DNA from: Tunicatimonas pelagia
GTDB lineage: Bacteria; Bacteroidota; Bacteroidia; Cytophagales; Cyclobacteriaceae
Direction of reading: 5' to 3'
Assembly (NCBI RefSeq): GCF_030506325.1
Contig: NZ_CP120683.1
Location: 3,237,001 to 3,301,000, forward strand
DNA: 64,000 nt
Under the pieces are notes generated by a model. The model was not told where the DNA came from and made no database searches. It was given only the letters and a program-made list of their open reading frames with translations. This document shows, piece by piece, positions 8,855-19,109 of this stretch; the first letter of the stretch is position 1, and each line of letters begins with the position of its first letter. A program made the position numbers and the translations under genes.

Positions 8855-8974
8855 CTTTTAATCTTCTCTTTCGTCTAAGCAACGCTATAAGCGTGCCCAA
8901 AGTTTTGTTGATTACTAACGGCGATAATATAAGAAACTTCAACGACATGGGTATTCTGAAAAAATCTCGAGTGA

Positions 8975-11900
8975 TCAGAAACCATCCCGATCGGCTTCTT
9001 TGTCCTCTTCTTCCGCTTCCTCATCAGCGATCATATCAGGTACAATATCAAAATTGTAGGGTTCATCAATGCCGAGGTAAGTTTGGCGAAAGCGATTTAT
9101 GAAAGTAAGTGTTTCGGAAATATCGCTTAGGTAGAAGGCAAACTCATCTGAGTCGGCTTTACCCATTTTAGATCGCGCACCGATTTCATCGCAGAACTCT
9201 TCGTTGTACGCCCAAATGCCCATGCGATTGTTCTGATGAGAGAAATAGTACCAAGAATCGGCGGAAGCCTGCACAAATAAGTTGATAATTGTTCCTTCAT
9301 CCGTGGGTTTGATCTCTAAAAATCCGGTAGCCTGACCGTTGATGTCGGTTTCCTGCACATTGGATATACCTAACGGGGAAGTGCTGTACCAAGCTTTGTG
9401 CTCATCAGACCAAACCAACTGCACATCGGCCAGTACAATGGTTTTCTCTAACTGCGGCCCCATAGAAAACATAGGGGTGTACTCTGAGATAGATAGCTCA
9501 TCAAACTCTCGGGCGGCTCGGTCGCCAATAAACTCAGCCAGTTTGTACAGCAAGCGAGTGCGGTCACTAATGGCGGCTCGGGCACCTGATTTGTTAAGTG
9601 CAGCGTTCAAATCCTCTCCCATCATGGCTACCGTCTGCGCGGGCAGGTCAATATCAATAGTCATAAAGGCATCCAGCTTATATTCATTCGTCTGCAAATC
9701 ACCTTTGCCCGACCCCGCCGTTTGAATAGTTAACCCAGCTTCGGGGTAAGGAAGCAGATTGAGCTTTCCTTCGAAGGCTACAGACTGGTCATTTTCATCG
9801 AAGGTAAATACATCTCCCGATAGGGCATTAGGCTCATCTTTCTTTGGACTACGGATAGTATACTTCTGCTCCTCCTCATTAAACGACAGCATCCCTTGCG
9901 GTCGGAAAATATCGGGATCTTCGGGTGAGCGGAGATCCGTCACAAAAGTCATGTATAAACTATTGCTGCGGTCGAGGTGCAACCCGGCAGTGAGAGGCTC
10001 TCCGGTATCAGTGGTGCTAGAGGCAATATCAAATTTTAATTCTTTGTCACCGGCTTCACTTAAGTAACTAATCCAAGTATTATAGTTAGGAATGGTTTTG
10101 AAATCTAGCTTGACTTCTCCATCTAGCTCTAGTGCTTCTTTAGCGGCATGCATTCGGATATTTCCGCGGTAGAGCATTCCGGGAGAGATAATCAGATTCT
10201 GAGCCTCTTGCACCGTACCATCTGCTACGGTGTGCTTTATCCACTTTTTCCCCCTTCGGTCGGCTTGCACTGAGTCGGTAAAAAATTCGGTGAGCTGAAT
10301 GGCGAAGGTATCGCTGGCTGACACTAACTCGTACGTTGCCTTCCCCCGAAATTCGTTTCGGGAAATGATATCGATGGTTCCGTTAAAGAGGTTATGATAT
10401 TCGTTGAGCGTATCAATTACCAGAGTGGCGTTGGTAAAGGTATCAAACTTAGCGTTTTCCCGAATCTGTACTTGGTTGTTTTCCGGGGTAATTTTTGCAT
10501 CGGCGACCGTAATGTACGGAATACCCGAAATATCTAACTGCTGCAACGGAATTCGGTAAATGGCTTCCTCCGCATTAAATACTAAAGAGTCAAGTTCGGC
10601 CCGGGTAGCGTAAAAGTATGAATTTTCAATCGCTACATTTTCCGGCTTACTCATTCGTACAGTTTCTTCTTCCAAATCCCAGACCGCCTGAATGATAGAT
10701 GTTCTAAACTGCGCGTAGGGAAACCCGATGGCAGCCACACCTTCCACTTCCGGACTAATATTGGCTTGGTTAGCTACCAAGTCAAAATTCAGGTAAACAT
10801 CTTCTCCGGCCAGAGCAGGCTTTTTAGGATTATCAGACTTAATTTCAAAATTGGCGTTACGAGCGGAGAATTGACTTTGTTCAAACGCCATGTTTTCGGA
10901 TATGGCTTCTGAGCCGCGGGTGAATAATGTTCCAGCTCCCAGAAGACCGTCACCGGTTAAGATTACCTGACCATTCATAGACGCCGTTTGATCGTATAAA
11001 TCGAATGGATTGGCTCTATTAGTGATGTACATACTATCTTGACGGGGTAGCCAAGTCATTTCATAGTCTTCTACGTAGGCTTGTGGGAAACTGGCAGTTC
11101 CTACACTACCCGCCTGCATGTCCAATACCGTACCAGTGGTAATTACTGAGTCCATGTAAAAGATAAAGTCCTCTGATTCCAGGGTCGTGCTGAGGTAATC
11201 TATCGTTCCTGTTCCCCTCAGTCCATTTGCATTTAGCGTTAGCTTATCATTATACGTAGCCGTGCCTCCGTACAGCGCGTACCCTCCTGTAGGTGTCTGA
11301 TGCTCAAAGCCCATAGAGTTATCTGACAATACACTAAGGTTTTCCTCAACCGGAGGAAGCATATCACTGTAAAGCGTACCAGGAAATGAGATGGCAGAAG
11401 GGTCAGCACTGTTTAAACTATCAATATCAAAGGGAGGAATAACGTAGTATACTGACTTGTCGTACGCCCCGTCAAGTACTCCATTGTTGTCAAAGTAGAC
11501 AATTGCTCCGTTTTCTGCGTCAAACTTAGGAAAACTGGGATCCTTGCTTCGAGCCGAACGATCCTGGGGATCATTAATGTACAATGTTCCCGATGTGTTT
11601 TGCATACCAGCGGCTATACCACTTTGCAGAGTATTATCTACTTTCTTACGGTTGCCTTTTTCATCGAGCAGGTAAAAGGCGATAGAGTCAATTTGGGGCA
11701 AATCTATCCGAAAGCTATCGTACTTAAACGTAAAGTTTTGTCCCGTGAACTCAAAGTTTCCGGAAAGTAGCGTGCCATCAAACTGAAAATCCCGCTGCCC
11801 GAGCATGGTTACCTCGTTGTTATTCGGAATAATTTGTACGTTAAGCTCATTACTGATAGTAAACTTTTCAATTCCTTGCACCGCCAGTGCCATACTATCT

Positions 11901-13795
11901 AGGTTGAGTACAGCATTGGGTCCGTCGCTAGCAAAAGATGGAATAACCAAATCATCAAAGTCTTTTTGTTTAGCCTTGGATAGTACGTAATGGTAGGCTT
12001 TGCGTTTTAGCGTTACTTCACCTGATTCCTCGTCGTACTCAATAAATCCTTGGCCCATTAGATCCTTCATGGCTGATCGGATAATTTTCGGATTTTTCCG
12101 AACAGACTGAGCCATGTCATCGGCGTAAAATGTGCCACTTCGGTTTTTACGGGCATAGCTTACCGCCAAAATTAGCGGATGAAAATCGTACATTCGCCCC
12201 AATTGGTCAAACTGTTCTTCGCTAAAGTATTCTTGCGATTCAAACAGCACCGGAACCTTATCGCGAGCCGAAAGCGTGGAGATAGCTAAACTATCGGTTT
12301 GCAGATTCCACTGAATCATATCGGCTCGGATGTCCATTTTGAGGAAGGTAGAAATGAAAGGTGTACGTTTGAAATTGCCCTTGGTGGTTTGTAGGACTAA
12401 GTACGAAGAATCTAAAATGTACTTAAACTTCACCGCCGGATGATAGATAGAATCATTGTTTTGGTAGATCACTACTCCGGCTTGACTACTGGTCATGAGC
12501 GAATCAGTAATACCAAAGCGAAGCGAGGTAGCTTTAAACTTTCTAGCTCCTTTCTCGCGCACTTCTACCATCGTTTCACCCTCGTAAAAAGAAGCACTGC
12601 TAATTCGGTTACCCATCAGTGAGAACCCACCGATGAGAGAAACCTGGTTGGGGTTAATTTCTTGCTTATCGTAAATATTAACGGTTACATCGCTGCGGTA
12701 GCTTTTAAAGCGAGGGTAGCGGGCATCGCGTGGTCCCAAATGGCGTTCGCTCGCAAATTCAAACAATCCTTCTACCGGTTCCTTAATTTTACCGAGGTAG
12801 GTCATGGTTGCTTTTTCGGCATTCAGCTTAGGCACTCTGATGTCGAAGTTGTATTTACCCAGCGTACAGTAAACCGAGTCTTCGCTTAAACCAGCTATTG
12901 CCCAATCGAACTTTCCGCCCTCACCCACAAATAACTGATCTTTTAGCATCAATGCTCCGTTAGCCTGACGAAGATGAGCGGTATCAAAAGTAGTAGCGAA
13001 AGTAAAATCTACGTTCTGAAAACGCATAACCGCCCCCACCAGCTCCGGCTGGATAGGCTCCTGAATCAGATAATCTATAATATCGCCTTCTTCCTCTTCT
13101 TCGGTTTCGGGTAGTGTTTCATCGGCAGCAGTGCCCCAGTCTTCATCAGCCCATGCATCATCGTCTCCCCAAGCATCATCGCCCCACGCATCTTCTTCAG
13201 CAACCTCTTCCTCATCGGTTACCCAAGGGTCTTCTTCACTTAAGAATTCATCTTCGCCTTCGCTTAACTCTTCTTCCGGTATCAGTTCATCTTGTGAAGT
13301 GGGAATAAATTCAAAAGAATAACCATCGGCTTCGGCGTACAGCTTATTGTAGTTTACCCGATATATTGCGCCATCGGCAAAGAATGATTTTAACGTATTT
13401 AGCCCGTAGCCTACCTGCCGTCGCTCGTAGTACAGTGTCATTTTATGGAGCATTCCCAGCATGGCATCCAAATTAGCCGCGCTTATATTGGCTGAGTCTA
13501 CGGCGTACAATACGGTAGCGTGCAGATCGGCTAAGTAAGGTTTGAGCTTGTAATTTTTAGCCAACATTTGGGTAGTTATAGCCGTCAGCGTATCTTTTTG
13601 GGTAGAAGATAACGTGCCGCCATCCCAGAAAACCGCAAATTGCTCACCCAATTTGATGGTGCTACTGTCGCTGGCGCGAGAAAACCATTCCCGCACCTGA
13701 TCGCCGTAGGTCAGGCTATCGCTAAACTCGTAGCGTTGCGCCCACCCCAATTGTGTGTATAGCAATAATGTGAAGAAAATGTACTTCGCCTTCAT
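8975..13795 (-). CDS. Large secreted protein of unknown function with acidic Asp/Trp tract (1,606 aa)
   Basis: I do not recognise a named family. The protein starts with a signal peptide (YIFFTLLLYTQLGWAQ) and has no evident membrane span afterwards. Residues about 175-235 form a striking acidic tract with a repeated D-A-W-G-D-D unit, rich in Asp, Glu and Trp. The remaining ~1,300 residues are beta-rich, with recurring phrases such as LTGDGLLGAGTLF, LNANGLRGTGTIDYLS and strings of F-x-F-x-x-x strands, suggestive of a long beta-solenoid or beta-sheet scaffold. The C-terminal 20 residues are again acidic. No T9SS sorting motif is seen at the C terminus. An envelope or periplasmic structural role is plausible, but this is inference from composition only. 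It stands upstream of plsY on the same strand and downstream of prmA. Confidence 0.8.
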   Translation of the reverse strand: MKAKYIFFTLLLYTQLGWAQRYEFSDSLTYGDQVREWFSRASDSSTIKLGEQFAVFWDGGTLSSTQKDTLTAITTQMLAKNYKLKPYLADLHATVLYAVDSANISAANLDAMLGMLHKMTLYYERRQVGYGLNTLKSFFADGAIYRVNYNKLYAEADGYSFEFIPTSQDELIPEEELSEGEDEFLSEEDPWVTDEEEVAEEDAWGDDAWGDDDAWADEDWGTAADETLPETEEEEEGDIIDYLIQEPIQPELVGAVMRFQNVDFTFATTFDTAHLRQANGALMLKDQLFVGEGGKFDWAIAGLSEDSVYCTLGKYNFDIRVPKLNAEKATMTYLGKIKEPVEGLFEFASERHLGPRDARYPRFKSYRSDVTVNIYDKQEINPNQVSLIGGFSLMGNRISSASFYEGETMVEVREKGARKFKATSLRFGITDSLMTSSQAGVVIYQNNDSIYHPAVKFKYILDSSYLVLQTTKGNFKRTPFISTFLKMDIRADMIQWNLQTDSLAISTLSARDKVPVLFESQEYFSEEQFDQLGRMYDFHPLILAVSYARKNRSGTFYADDMAQSVRKNPKIIRSAMKDLMGQGFIEYDEESGEVTLKRKAYHYVLSKAKQKDFDDLVIPSFASDGPNAVLNLDSMALAVQGIEKFTISNELNVQIIPNNNEVTMLGQRDFQFDGTLLSGNFEFTGQNFTFKYDSFRIDLPQIDSIAFYLLDEKGNRKKVDNTLQSGIAAGMQNTSGTLYINDPQDRSARSKDPSFPKFDAENGAIVYFDNNGVLDGAYDKSVYYVIPPFDIDSLNSADPSAISFPGTLYSDMLPPVEENLSVLSDNSMGFEHQTPTGGYALYGGTATYNDKLTLNANGLRGTGTIDYLSTTLESEDFIFYMDSVITTGTVLDMQAGSVGTASFPQAYVEDYEMTWLPRQDSMYITNRANPFDLYDQTASMNGQVILTGDGLLGAGTLFTRGSEAISENMAFEQSQFSARNANFEIKSDNPKKPALAGEDVYLNFDLVANQANISPEVEGVAAIGFPYAQFRTSIIQAVWDLEEETVRMSKPENVAIENSYFYATRAELDSLVFNAEEAIYRIPLQQLDISGIPYITVADAKITPENNQVQIRENAKFDTFTNATLVIDTLNEYHNLFNGTIDIISRNEFRGKATYELVSASDTFAIQLTEFFTDSVQADRRGKKWIKHTVADGTVQEAQNLIISPGMLYRGNIRMHAAKEALELDGEVKLDFKTIPNYNTWISYLSEAGDKELKFDIASSTTDTGEPLTAGLHLDRSNSLYMTFVTDLRSPEDPDIFRPQGMLSFNEEEQKYTIRSPKKDEPNALSGDVFTFDENDQSVAFEGKLNLLPYPEAGLTIQTAGSGKGDLQTNEYKLDAFMTIDIDLPAQTVAMMGEDLNAALNKSGARAAISDRTRLLYKLAEFIGDRAAREFDELSISEYTPMFSMGPQLEKTIVLADVQLVWSDEHKAWYSTSPLGISNVQETDINGQATGFLEIKPTDEGTIINLFVQASADSWYYFSHQNNRMGIWAYNEEFCDEIGARSKMGKADSDEFAFYLSDISETLTFINRFRQTYLGIDEPYNFDIVPDMIADEEAEEEDKEADRDGF

Positions 13796-14002
13796 ACCAC
13801 TTGTTTATTCACGTACCTGTCTAGACCATAACGTTTTACCAACGAAAAAATTTAGCTAGAAGTGGAATTATATCCGCATGATAATATTACGGAAGTAGGG
13901 TATGTACTATTTTGAAAGCTTTAGCTAGGTTTGATTAGTAAGAGAGAAGATGTTTGCAGGCTGAAGAAAGGTTATGAGATGAGTCGGCAATGGCGTTAGG
14001 TA

Positions 14003-14079
14003 CGTAGTGTTATGGTGTTATGGTTTCAGATATATTGAGCTTTGAATATCCTAGTACTAAAACACCATAACACACTAAT
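14003..14079. repeat. Inverted pair of GTGTTATGG repeats
   Basis: TAGTGTTATGGTGTTATGG (from 14005) and, in reverse orientation, AACACCATAACACACTA (to 14077) face each other across about 35 bases. They could form a long hairpin between prmA and the large secreted protein. The words belong to the dispersed TAACAC/GTGTTA family. The rest of the 285-base spacer (13796-14080) shows no gene. Confidence 0.6.
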
Positions 14080-14080
14080 A

Positions 14081-14905
14081 CTATCCCAGCAACAAAGCCA
14101 CCCAACCATTGTGGTATTTTACGCCTACGCGCTGTAACCCAACTTCCTGGGCTCGTTGTTCAATGAGAGTTTGGTCAGCTTCTAAAAATCCGCTTAACAG
14201 TAATTCACCTTCAGAAGTAAGTTGCTGAGCGTATAGATCCATTTCATCCAGTAGTACATTGCGGTTAATGTTGGCTAGAATTAGGTCTACAGTTTGTTCT
14301 GCGCCTACATCCTGTATCGTTCCTAAGGATAGCTTAATTTCTGAGCACTGGTTTAGCTCCAGATTCTCCTGACTATTAGCTACCGCCCACTCATTATTAT
14401 CAAATGCTGTTATTTGTGTTGCTCCGCGCTTGTTCGCCATAATCGCCAGTACTCCGGTACCACAACCAGCGTCAATTACTGATTTATTACGCTGGTCAAG
14501 TTCCAGTTGCCACTGTAGCATCAAGTAGGTAGTGGCGTGGTGTCCGGTACCGAAGGCCATTTTGGGGTCAATAATAATTTCGTAGGGATATTCTTTATCA
14601 GCCTGATGAAAGGTGGCTCGCACCAAACACTGATCGTCCACCAGAATAGGTTCAAAGTGCTTTTCCCACTCTACGTTCCAGTTTTTCTCTTCTACGGTTT
14701 GCACCTGATAATCTGTCTTAGATAAATCATATTGTCGCAGTATTTCTTCTAACCGCGATGGATCAAAGTGCGCTCGTTCAACATAGGCTTCCAATCCATC
14801 TTCGGTTTCCAGAAATGAATCGTACTGCGCTTCACCCAATTCGGCCATTAGAATCTCCCGAAGCGACTCGCTACACTTAATTTCTACGGCGATGTATTGT
14901 TTCAC
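14081..14905 (-). CDS. prmA: Ribosomal protein L11 methyltransferase PrmA
   Basis: This S-adenosylmethionine-dependent enzyme trimethylates ribosomal protein L11 in the cytoplasm. The 274 residues fit the family. The N-terminal ~90 residues form the substrate-recognition domain (EAYVERAHFDPSRLEEIL). A linker with DPKMAFGTGHHATTYLML follows. The Rossmann fold begins at VIDAGCGTGVLAIMANKRGA (near residue 140), with an adenine-binding acidic strand ITAFDNNEWAVANSQEN and the family motif ILANINRNVLLDEM. It lies upstream of the large secreted protein and downstream of tpiA on the same strand, each separated by repeat-bearing spacers, so a simple operon is not certain. Confidence 0.95.
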   Translation of the reverse strand: MKQYIAVEIKCSESLREILMAELGEAQYDSFLETEDGLEAYVERAHFDPSRLEEILRQYDLSKTDYQVQTVEEKNWNVEWEKHFEPILVDDQCLVRATFHQADKEYPYEIIIDPKMAFGTGHHATTYLMLQWQLELDQRNKSVIDAGCGTGVLAIMANKRGATQITAFDNNEWAVANSQENLELNQCSEIKLSLGTIQDVGAEQTVDLILANINRNVLLDEMDLYAQQLTSEGELLLSGFLEADQTLIEQRAQEVGLQRVGVKYHNGWVALLLG

Positions 14906-14992
14906 AAAGTGGGTGTTAGGGTACTACGATATTTATATACTTCTATCCAAAATTTCGTGTTCTGAGTTTGGGGTGCAATTACATTTATACTC

Positions 14993-15041
14993 AAACTCAG
15001 AACTTTAACACTATAACACTTAGGCACTATACCACTTATAT
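14993..15041. repeat. Dispersed TAACAC-type repeat
   Basis: The spacer between prmA and tpiA contains TTTAACACTATAACACTTAG, then CACTATACCACTT, words shared with the spacers at 8162, 14060, 15925, 21100 and 39234. Confidence 0.55.
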
Positions 15042-15800
15042 TCAGTATGATTTAGCTATGTCTACGAAGTCGCGTGATTTTAGGGAGGCTCCGCCAATCA
15101 ACCCGCCGTCTACATCCAGGCAAGCGAGAAGTTCTTCGGCATTACCGGGTTTCATGCTTCCGCCGTAAAGAATAGAAGTATTATTGGCTACCTCTTCTCC
15201 GTATTGCTCGGTAATCTGCTTACGAATGGCCGCGTGCATTTCTTGAGCTTGGTCAGCACTCGCCGTTTTCCCGGTGCCAATGGCCCAGATAGGTTCGTAG
15301 GCAATTATAACATTACCAAAGTCCTCAGCACTCAAATGAAACAGGCTTTCTTCAATCTGCTGTTGCACGTAGGCTCGCTGACCGTCTTTTTCCCGTACAT
15401 CCAACGGTTCGCCACAACAAAATATAGGAAGCAACCCATTTTCCAGAGCCATATCAACCTTCTCCGCCAACAGTGAATCTGTTTCGCCAAAATATTCTCG
15501 CCGTTCACTATGGCCTAGAATCACGTAGTCTACGCCAATAGACTTAAGCATAGTGGCAGAGGTTTCACCCGTGTAGGCTCCCGAAGCATGATTGCTACAA
15601 TTTTGAGCCCCTAGCGCAATCGTAGAATCGGCTAGCATGGACTGTAAGCTACCTAGATGAACAAATGGAGCGCAAAGCACCAACTGCACATCATCGCGTA
15701 GTTCGTCTTTGGCCATATTAACAACTTCAGAAGCTAGGATTTTTCCTTCTTCCAAAGTTTTGTTCATTTTCCAGTTTCCGGCAATAATCTTTTTTCTCAT
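15042..15800 (-). CDS. tpiA: Triosephosphate isomerase
   Basis: TpiA interconverts dihydroxyacetone phosphate and glyceraldehyde 3-phosphate in glycolysis. The 252-residue TIM barrel carries all signature segments: GNWKMNKT (Asn/Lys of the active site, residues 8-15), ILGHSERREYFGE (catalytic His near 97), VIIAYEPIWAIGTGKTA (catalytic Glu near 168 and the mobile loop), and the phosphate-binding loops LYGGSMKPGNA and GLIGGASL. Length and motif order are normal. The gene is divergent from trmD across a 234-base region loaded with GTGTTA/TAACAC repeats. Confidence 0.97.
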   Translation of the reverse strand: MRKKIIAGNWKMNKTLEEGKILASEVVNMAKDELRDDVQLVLCAPFVHLGSLQSMLADSTIALGAQNCSNHASGAYTGETSATMLKSIGVDYVILGHSERREYFGETDSLLAEKVDMALENGLLPIFCCGEPLDVREKDGQRAYVQQQIEESLFHLSAEDFGNVIIAYEPIWAIGTGKTASADQAQEMHAAIRKQITEQYGEEVANNTSILYGGSMKPGNAEELLACLDVDGGLIGGASLKSRDFVDIAKSY

Positions 15801-15805
15801 AGTCT

Positions 15806-15953
15806 GAATGGTGTTAGTGTGTTAAAGCGTTATGGTGCGTGGTGTTGTAATGCCATAATAATTCGTCTGCTGTTCAGAACTACTTAACTTCTGTATTCAC
15901 ATGGCTGGCTGTTCCAACCATAATACCATAACACTACGCACCTTGACACTATT
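15806..15953. repeat. Inverted TAACAC/GTGTTA repeat cluster between tpiA and trmD
   Basis: Going right, the spacer has several GTGTTA words and GGTGCGTGGTGTTGTAATG (15834-15852). On the far side the reverse-complement form CATAACACTACGCACC (ending 15942) faces it, with further TAACAC-like words to 15953. The paired arms could form a large hairpin in this divergent intergenic region. No protein gene is seen. Confidence 0.6.
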
Positions 15954-16034
15954 TATTTGGTAAAAGTATAAGATCAAGGGCAGGTTATGAACAATTCGTA
16001 CGCATTTTTACCTTTACCTTCCAAAGACTAAGTT

Positions 16035-16712
16035 ATGCAAATCGATATTATCACCTGTGTTCCCGCACTGTTAGACAGTCCTTTCTCCCATTCTATCCTT
16101 CAGCGGGCGCAAGATAAAGGCATCGTGAAGGTGCAGGTTCATAATTTGCGCGAATACGCGGTGAATAAACACGGGCAGGTTGATGATTACGCCTTTGGCG
16201 GTGGGGCGGGCATGGTACTAATGCTGGAACCCATTGTCCGCTGTATTGAGTCTTTACAATCGCGGCGAGAGTACAGCGAAATAATTTATATGAGCCCTGA
16301 TGGCGAATTGCTCGACCAAAAAATGGCGAACCGCCTGTCGCTGCTAAAAAACATCATCATTTTGTGTGGTCATTACAAAGGGGTGGATGAGCGCGTTCGC
16401 GAGCACTTAATTACACGCGAAATTAGCATTGGCAACTATGTGCTTTCTGGAGGCGAATTGGCCGCAGCGGTGTTGGCCGATTCTATTATCCGACTTATTC
16501 CTGGAGTGTTATCCAATGAAACTTCCGCACTGTCTGATTCCTTTCAGGATGATTTGGTTGCCCCTCCGGTGTATACCCGCCCGGCGGAATTCAATGGCTG
16601 GAAAGTACCCGAGGTATTGCTTTCAGGCAATCAGAAGTTGATTGATGAATGGCGGGAGGAACAATCGGTGGCTCGTACTGAAGAACGGCGTCCGGGCTTA
16701 CTGACTAGCTAA
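16035..16712 (+). CDS. trmD: tRNA (guanine-37-N1)-methyltransferase TrmD
   Basis: TrmD methylates G37 next to the anticodon using S-adenosylmethionine and prevents +1 frameshifting. At 225 residues it is of normal length. The trefoil-knot SPOUT domain shows [17 protein letters not shown] near residues 55-71, [15 protein letters not shown] near 113, and [15 protein letters not shown] near 133-147. The C-terminal domain contains [20 protein letters not shown] and the usual [18 protein letters not shown]. It starts at ATG 16035 and its stop overlaps the end of the convergent unknown gene by eight bases. Confidence 0.96.
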   Translation: MQIDIITCVPALLDSPFSHSILQRAQDKGIVKVQVHNLREYAVNKHGQVDDYAFGGGAGMVLMLEPIVRCIESLQSRREYSEIIYMSPDGELLDQKMANRLSLLKNIIILCGHYKGVDERVREHLITREISIGNYVLSGGELAAAVLADSIIRLIPGVLSNETSALSDSFQDDLVAPPVYTRPAEFNGWKVPEVLLSGNQKLIDEWREEQSVARTEERRPGLLTS

Positions 16713-17337
16713 ATGAGTAGTTGGTCAAGAAGTTGGCTAATCTTTCGTAGCGCTGCATTTGTACTTCAGGCAAGCCTCGCTTCTGTAGCTTGGTTCGGTA
16801 CTGTTCCACTAACTCCTTCCACGAAGACTGCTGAGCCAATTTAGCCAATACTATTCCTCGCAAGGCTCGGTGGAATTCATTCGTAACATACGATAGCTTT
16901 TGTTCAGGATTTTGGTTGTATAATTTGTCCAATGCCTTCACGTTTCCGTATTCTTTTAGAAAAGGGAATCCCTGCTCGTTCATAAAAAGCATGATTTTAC
17001 GTTGTATTTCAGGAATATCCCCTTCAGTAGTTAAAGAGTAGAAGTACTGTGGTTCACTTGATATTTTTCTAGCCGGAACAATTAGCGTAGTGCTGTAGGG
17101 GCCATACTCTTTTAGCCCATCAGTAAATTGATAGGCTAATTCTTCTACCATATCTATCCTGATTCCTAGAAATACTTCAATTTCAGTAGGCTGTTGACCC
17201 GCAACAGATAGTATCATGCTATGATATCCATTTTCACTGATCCGCCGAAACTGTCTTCGGGCAGGAAATGCCTCATAATCTAGGGAAATCAGGGTTAGTG
17301 CTAACTCAGAATAGAGCTTATTAAACAGCTTTTTCAA
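16705..17337 (-). CDS. Conserved-looking hypothetical protein (210 aa)
   Basis: I do not recognise the family. The product is a soluble, mixed alpha/beta protein without signal peptide or membrane span. The N-terminal half alternates strands and helices ([35 protein letters not shown]), and the C-terminal third is helical and basic ([20 protein letters not shown]). It begins with [20 protein letters not shown]. The AT-rich 287-base spacer upstream is shared divergently with the transglycosylase gene. Codon use resembles the neighbours, supporting a real gene. Confidence 0.7.
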   Translation of the reverse strand: MKKLFNKLYSELALTLISLDYEAFPARRQFRRISENGYHSMILSVAGQQPTEIEVFLGIRIDMVEELAYQFTDGLKEYGPYSTTLIVPARKISSEPQYFYSLTTEGDIPEIQRKIMLFMNEQGFPFLKEYGNVKALDKLYNQNPEQKLSYVTNEFHRALRGIVLAKLAQQSSWKELVEQYRTKLQKRGLPEVQMQRYERLANFLTNYSFS

Positions 17338-17624
17338 CTAGGAATTAATTAAAATAATACAATTATTTATTTTTTTATTGAAAATTTTTCTATAATTTAG
17401 ATTTTATAACGTATGTAATGTTTGTACAATAACTGTAAAATATTTCTGATCGTTAATGATATTAAACCTTATTTACAAAATTTTCGTTAAGCATTATTGC
17501 GAATTTTTACAATAAAATCGTAGATAGTTTAAAGAAAAATTAGAATATTGATTTTATACGCTAAAGATTACGTAGGTATTATTTTTGATTACCAATCAAA
17601 TGATATTGCCTCAATCATAAAATA
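17338..17624. other. AT-rich divergent intergenic region
   Basis: This 287-base spacer separates two divergent genes and is very rich in A and T, with long A/T runs near 17345-17400. It presumably holds both promoters. One TAnnTTTG-like octamer (TATTTTTG at 17580-17587) faces the transglycosylase gene, but no -33 element stands at the usual distance, so I do not call a promoter. No RNA gene was recognised. Confidence 0.4.
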
Positions 17625-19109
17625 GTGAAAACTCTTTTTAACATAGCATCTTCAAGACTTGCTCTATTGCTTTTTTCTTCAATACTGGTAGTTGCTTGCC
17701 AGGAAGAAGGCAAAATGATTCAGCAAGCTGAAGTTGAAAAAGAAGACTCCGATCCGGTTGAGTTAGACTTAGGCCTGATACAGGAGCGCGATACTCTCAT
17801 TGCGATTGTTAATAATAGCTCTACCGGTTACTTTATTTACCGAGGGCAACCAATGGGGTACGAATACGAGTTATTGAATCGGTTAGCTGAATCATTAGAC
17901 CTAGCTCTTGACATTAAACTAACCAACAGTGTAGATGAAGCTATTCAGCTACTGAATTCGGGCGAAGGCGATATTATTGCCTACAATATGGCAGTGACGG
18001 CCCAGCATAAAGAACGAGTTGCTTTCACCGAGCATCATAATGAAGTAAAACAAGTACTCATTCAGCGTAAACCGCCCAACTGGCGACAGCGCAAGCGTCA
18101 TCAGATTGAAGAATACCTAATTCGTAACCCTTTGGCATTGGATGGCAAAGAAGTATGGGTTCCGGCAAATTCTTCCTACGCTACTCGGTTAGAAAATTTA
18201 TCCGAAGAAATTGGGGGCGAAATTCAGATTGTAGAGAAAGAGCTCGATTCCGAGACACTTATTAGAATGGTGGCCGATGGAGAGATTGATTTTACCGTAG
18301 CCAAGGAGGACTTAGCACTCGTGAATGCCACGTATCACTCCATTATTGATGTGAACACTCCAATTAGTTTTCCGCAGAAAATTGCCTGGGCAACCCGAAT
18401 TAATGCCCCCGACCTTCTGGAAGCGGTTAACGCCTGGATACGCAGTATGAAGCAGGAAGCTGATTACTACGTAATTTACAATAAGTACTATAAAAGCCCT
18501 AAAGCTACGCTGCGCCGGGTACGTAGCGACTACTCATCGCTCACCGGTAATGCTATTTCTCCCTATGACGGCATAATTAAGCAAGCAGCCGATAGTTTGG
18601 GATGGGATTGGCGCTTGCTAGCTGCTCAGGCTTATCAAGAATCTAAGTTCGATGCTAGAGCCGAATCTTGGGCTGGGGCGGTGGGTTTGATGCAACTGAT
18701 GCCTGCTACCGGAGAAATGTACGGAGTAGATGATATGCTCAACCCCAATCAGAGCTTAAATGCAGCAGTAGCTTATTTGAACTGGCTAGACAAAATTTGG
18801 GAGAAGTATATTGCTGACGACCGAGAGCGAATCAAGTTTGTACTAGCTTCTTATAATGCGGGGCAGGGTCACGTACTAGACGCCCGACGTTTGGCTCGTA
18901 AACATGGTGAAGATCCTGAAAGTTGGAGTAGTGTTTCTAAGTACCTACTGCTAAAATCTAAACCAGAGTATTATAACGATCCGGTAGCCAAATCGGGTTA
19001 CGTACGCGGAGCCGAACCAGTAAACTACGTTCGGGAGATTCTGACTCGCTACGAACGCTACCGACAATTAGTAGGTGAAGATTCGGCAATGGCTGCCATC
19101 AAAGCCTAG
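17625..19109 (+). CDS. MltF-like lytic transglycosylase lipoprotein (SBP_bac_3 + SLT domains)
   Basis: The predicted enzyme cleaves the MurNAc-GlcNAc bond of peptidoglycan. The start is GTG 17625, giving a lipoprotein signal (LALLLFSSILVVAC, lipobox VVAC). An extracellular solute-binding type 3 domain covers about residues 55-295 (LIAIVNNSSTGYFIYRG, GYEYELLNRLAESLDL, GEGDIIAYNMAVTA). The C-terminal SLT domain begins near 315 and contains AAQAYQESKFDARA with the catalytic Glu near 339, then AVGLMQLMPATG and a later ASYNAGQGHVLDARRLA. This two-domain order is that of MltF, which is regulated through its N-domain. The gene stands alone, ending at an inverted repeat shared with the convergent desaturase gene. 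Confidence 0.9.
   Translation: MKTLFNIASSRLALLLFSSILVVACQEEGKMIQQAEVEKEDSDPVELDLGLIQERDTLIAIVNNSSTGYFIYRGQPMGYEYELLNRLAESLDLALDIKLTNSVDEAIQLLNSGEGDIIAYNMAVTAQHKERVAFTEHHNEVKQVLIQRKPPNWRQRKRHQIEEYLIRNPLALDGKEVWVPANSSYATRLENLSEEIGGEIQIVEKELDSETLIRMVADGEIDFTVAKEDLALVNATYHSIIDVNTPISFPQKIAWATRINAPDLLEAVNAWIRSMKQEADYYVIYNKYYKSPKATLRRVRSDYSSLTGNAISPYDGIIKQAADSLGWDWRLLAAQAYQESKFDARAESWAGAVGLMQLMPATGEMYGVDDMLNPNQSLNAAVAYLNWLDKIWEKYIADDRERIKFVLASYNAGQGHVLDARRLARKHGEDPESWSSVSKYLLLKSKPEYYNDPVAKSGYVRGAEPVNYVREILTRYERYRQLVGEDSAMAAIKA

Noticed and set aside
13114-13322. His/Pro/Ser-rich open frames opposite the acidic tract
   Set aside because: They are the reverse translation of the Asp/Glu-rich repeat; composition alone makes the frame open.
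17580-17587. TATTTTTG as a promoter -7 box for the transglycosylase gene
   Set aside because: The nearest TTG lies about 29 bases upstream, longer than the usual spacing, and the region is so AT-rich that such octamers arise by chance.
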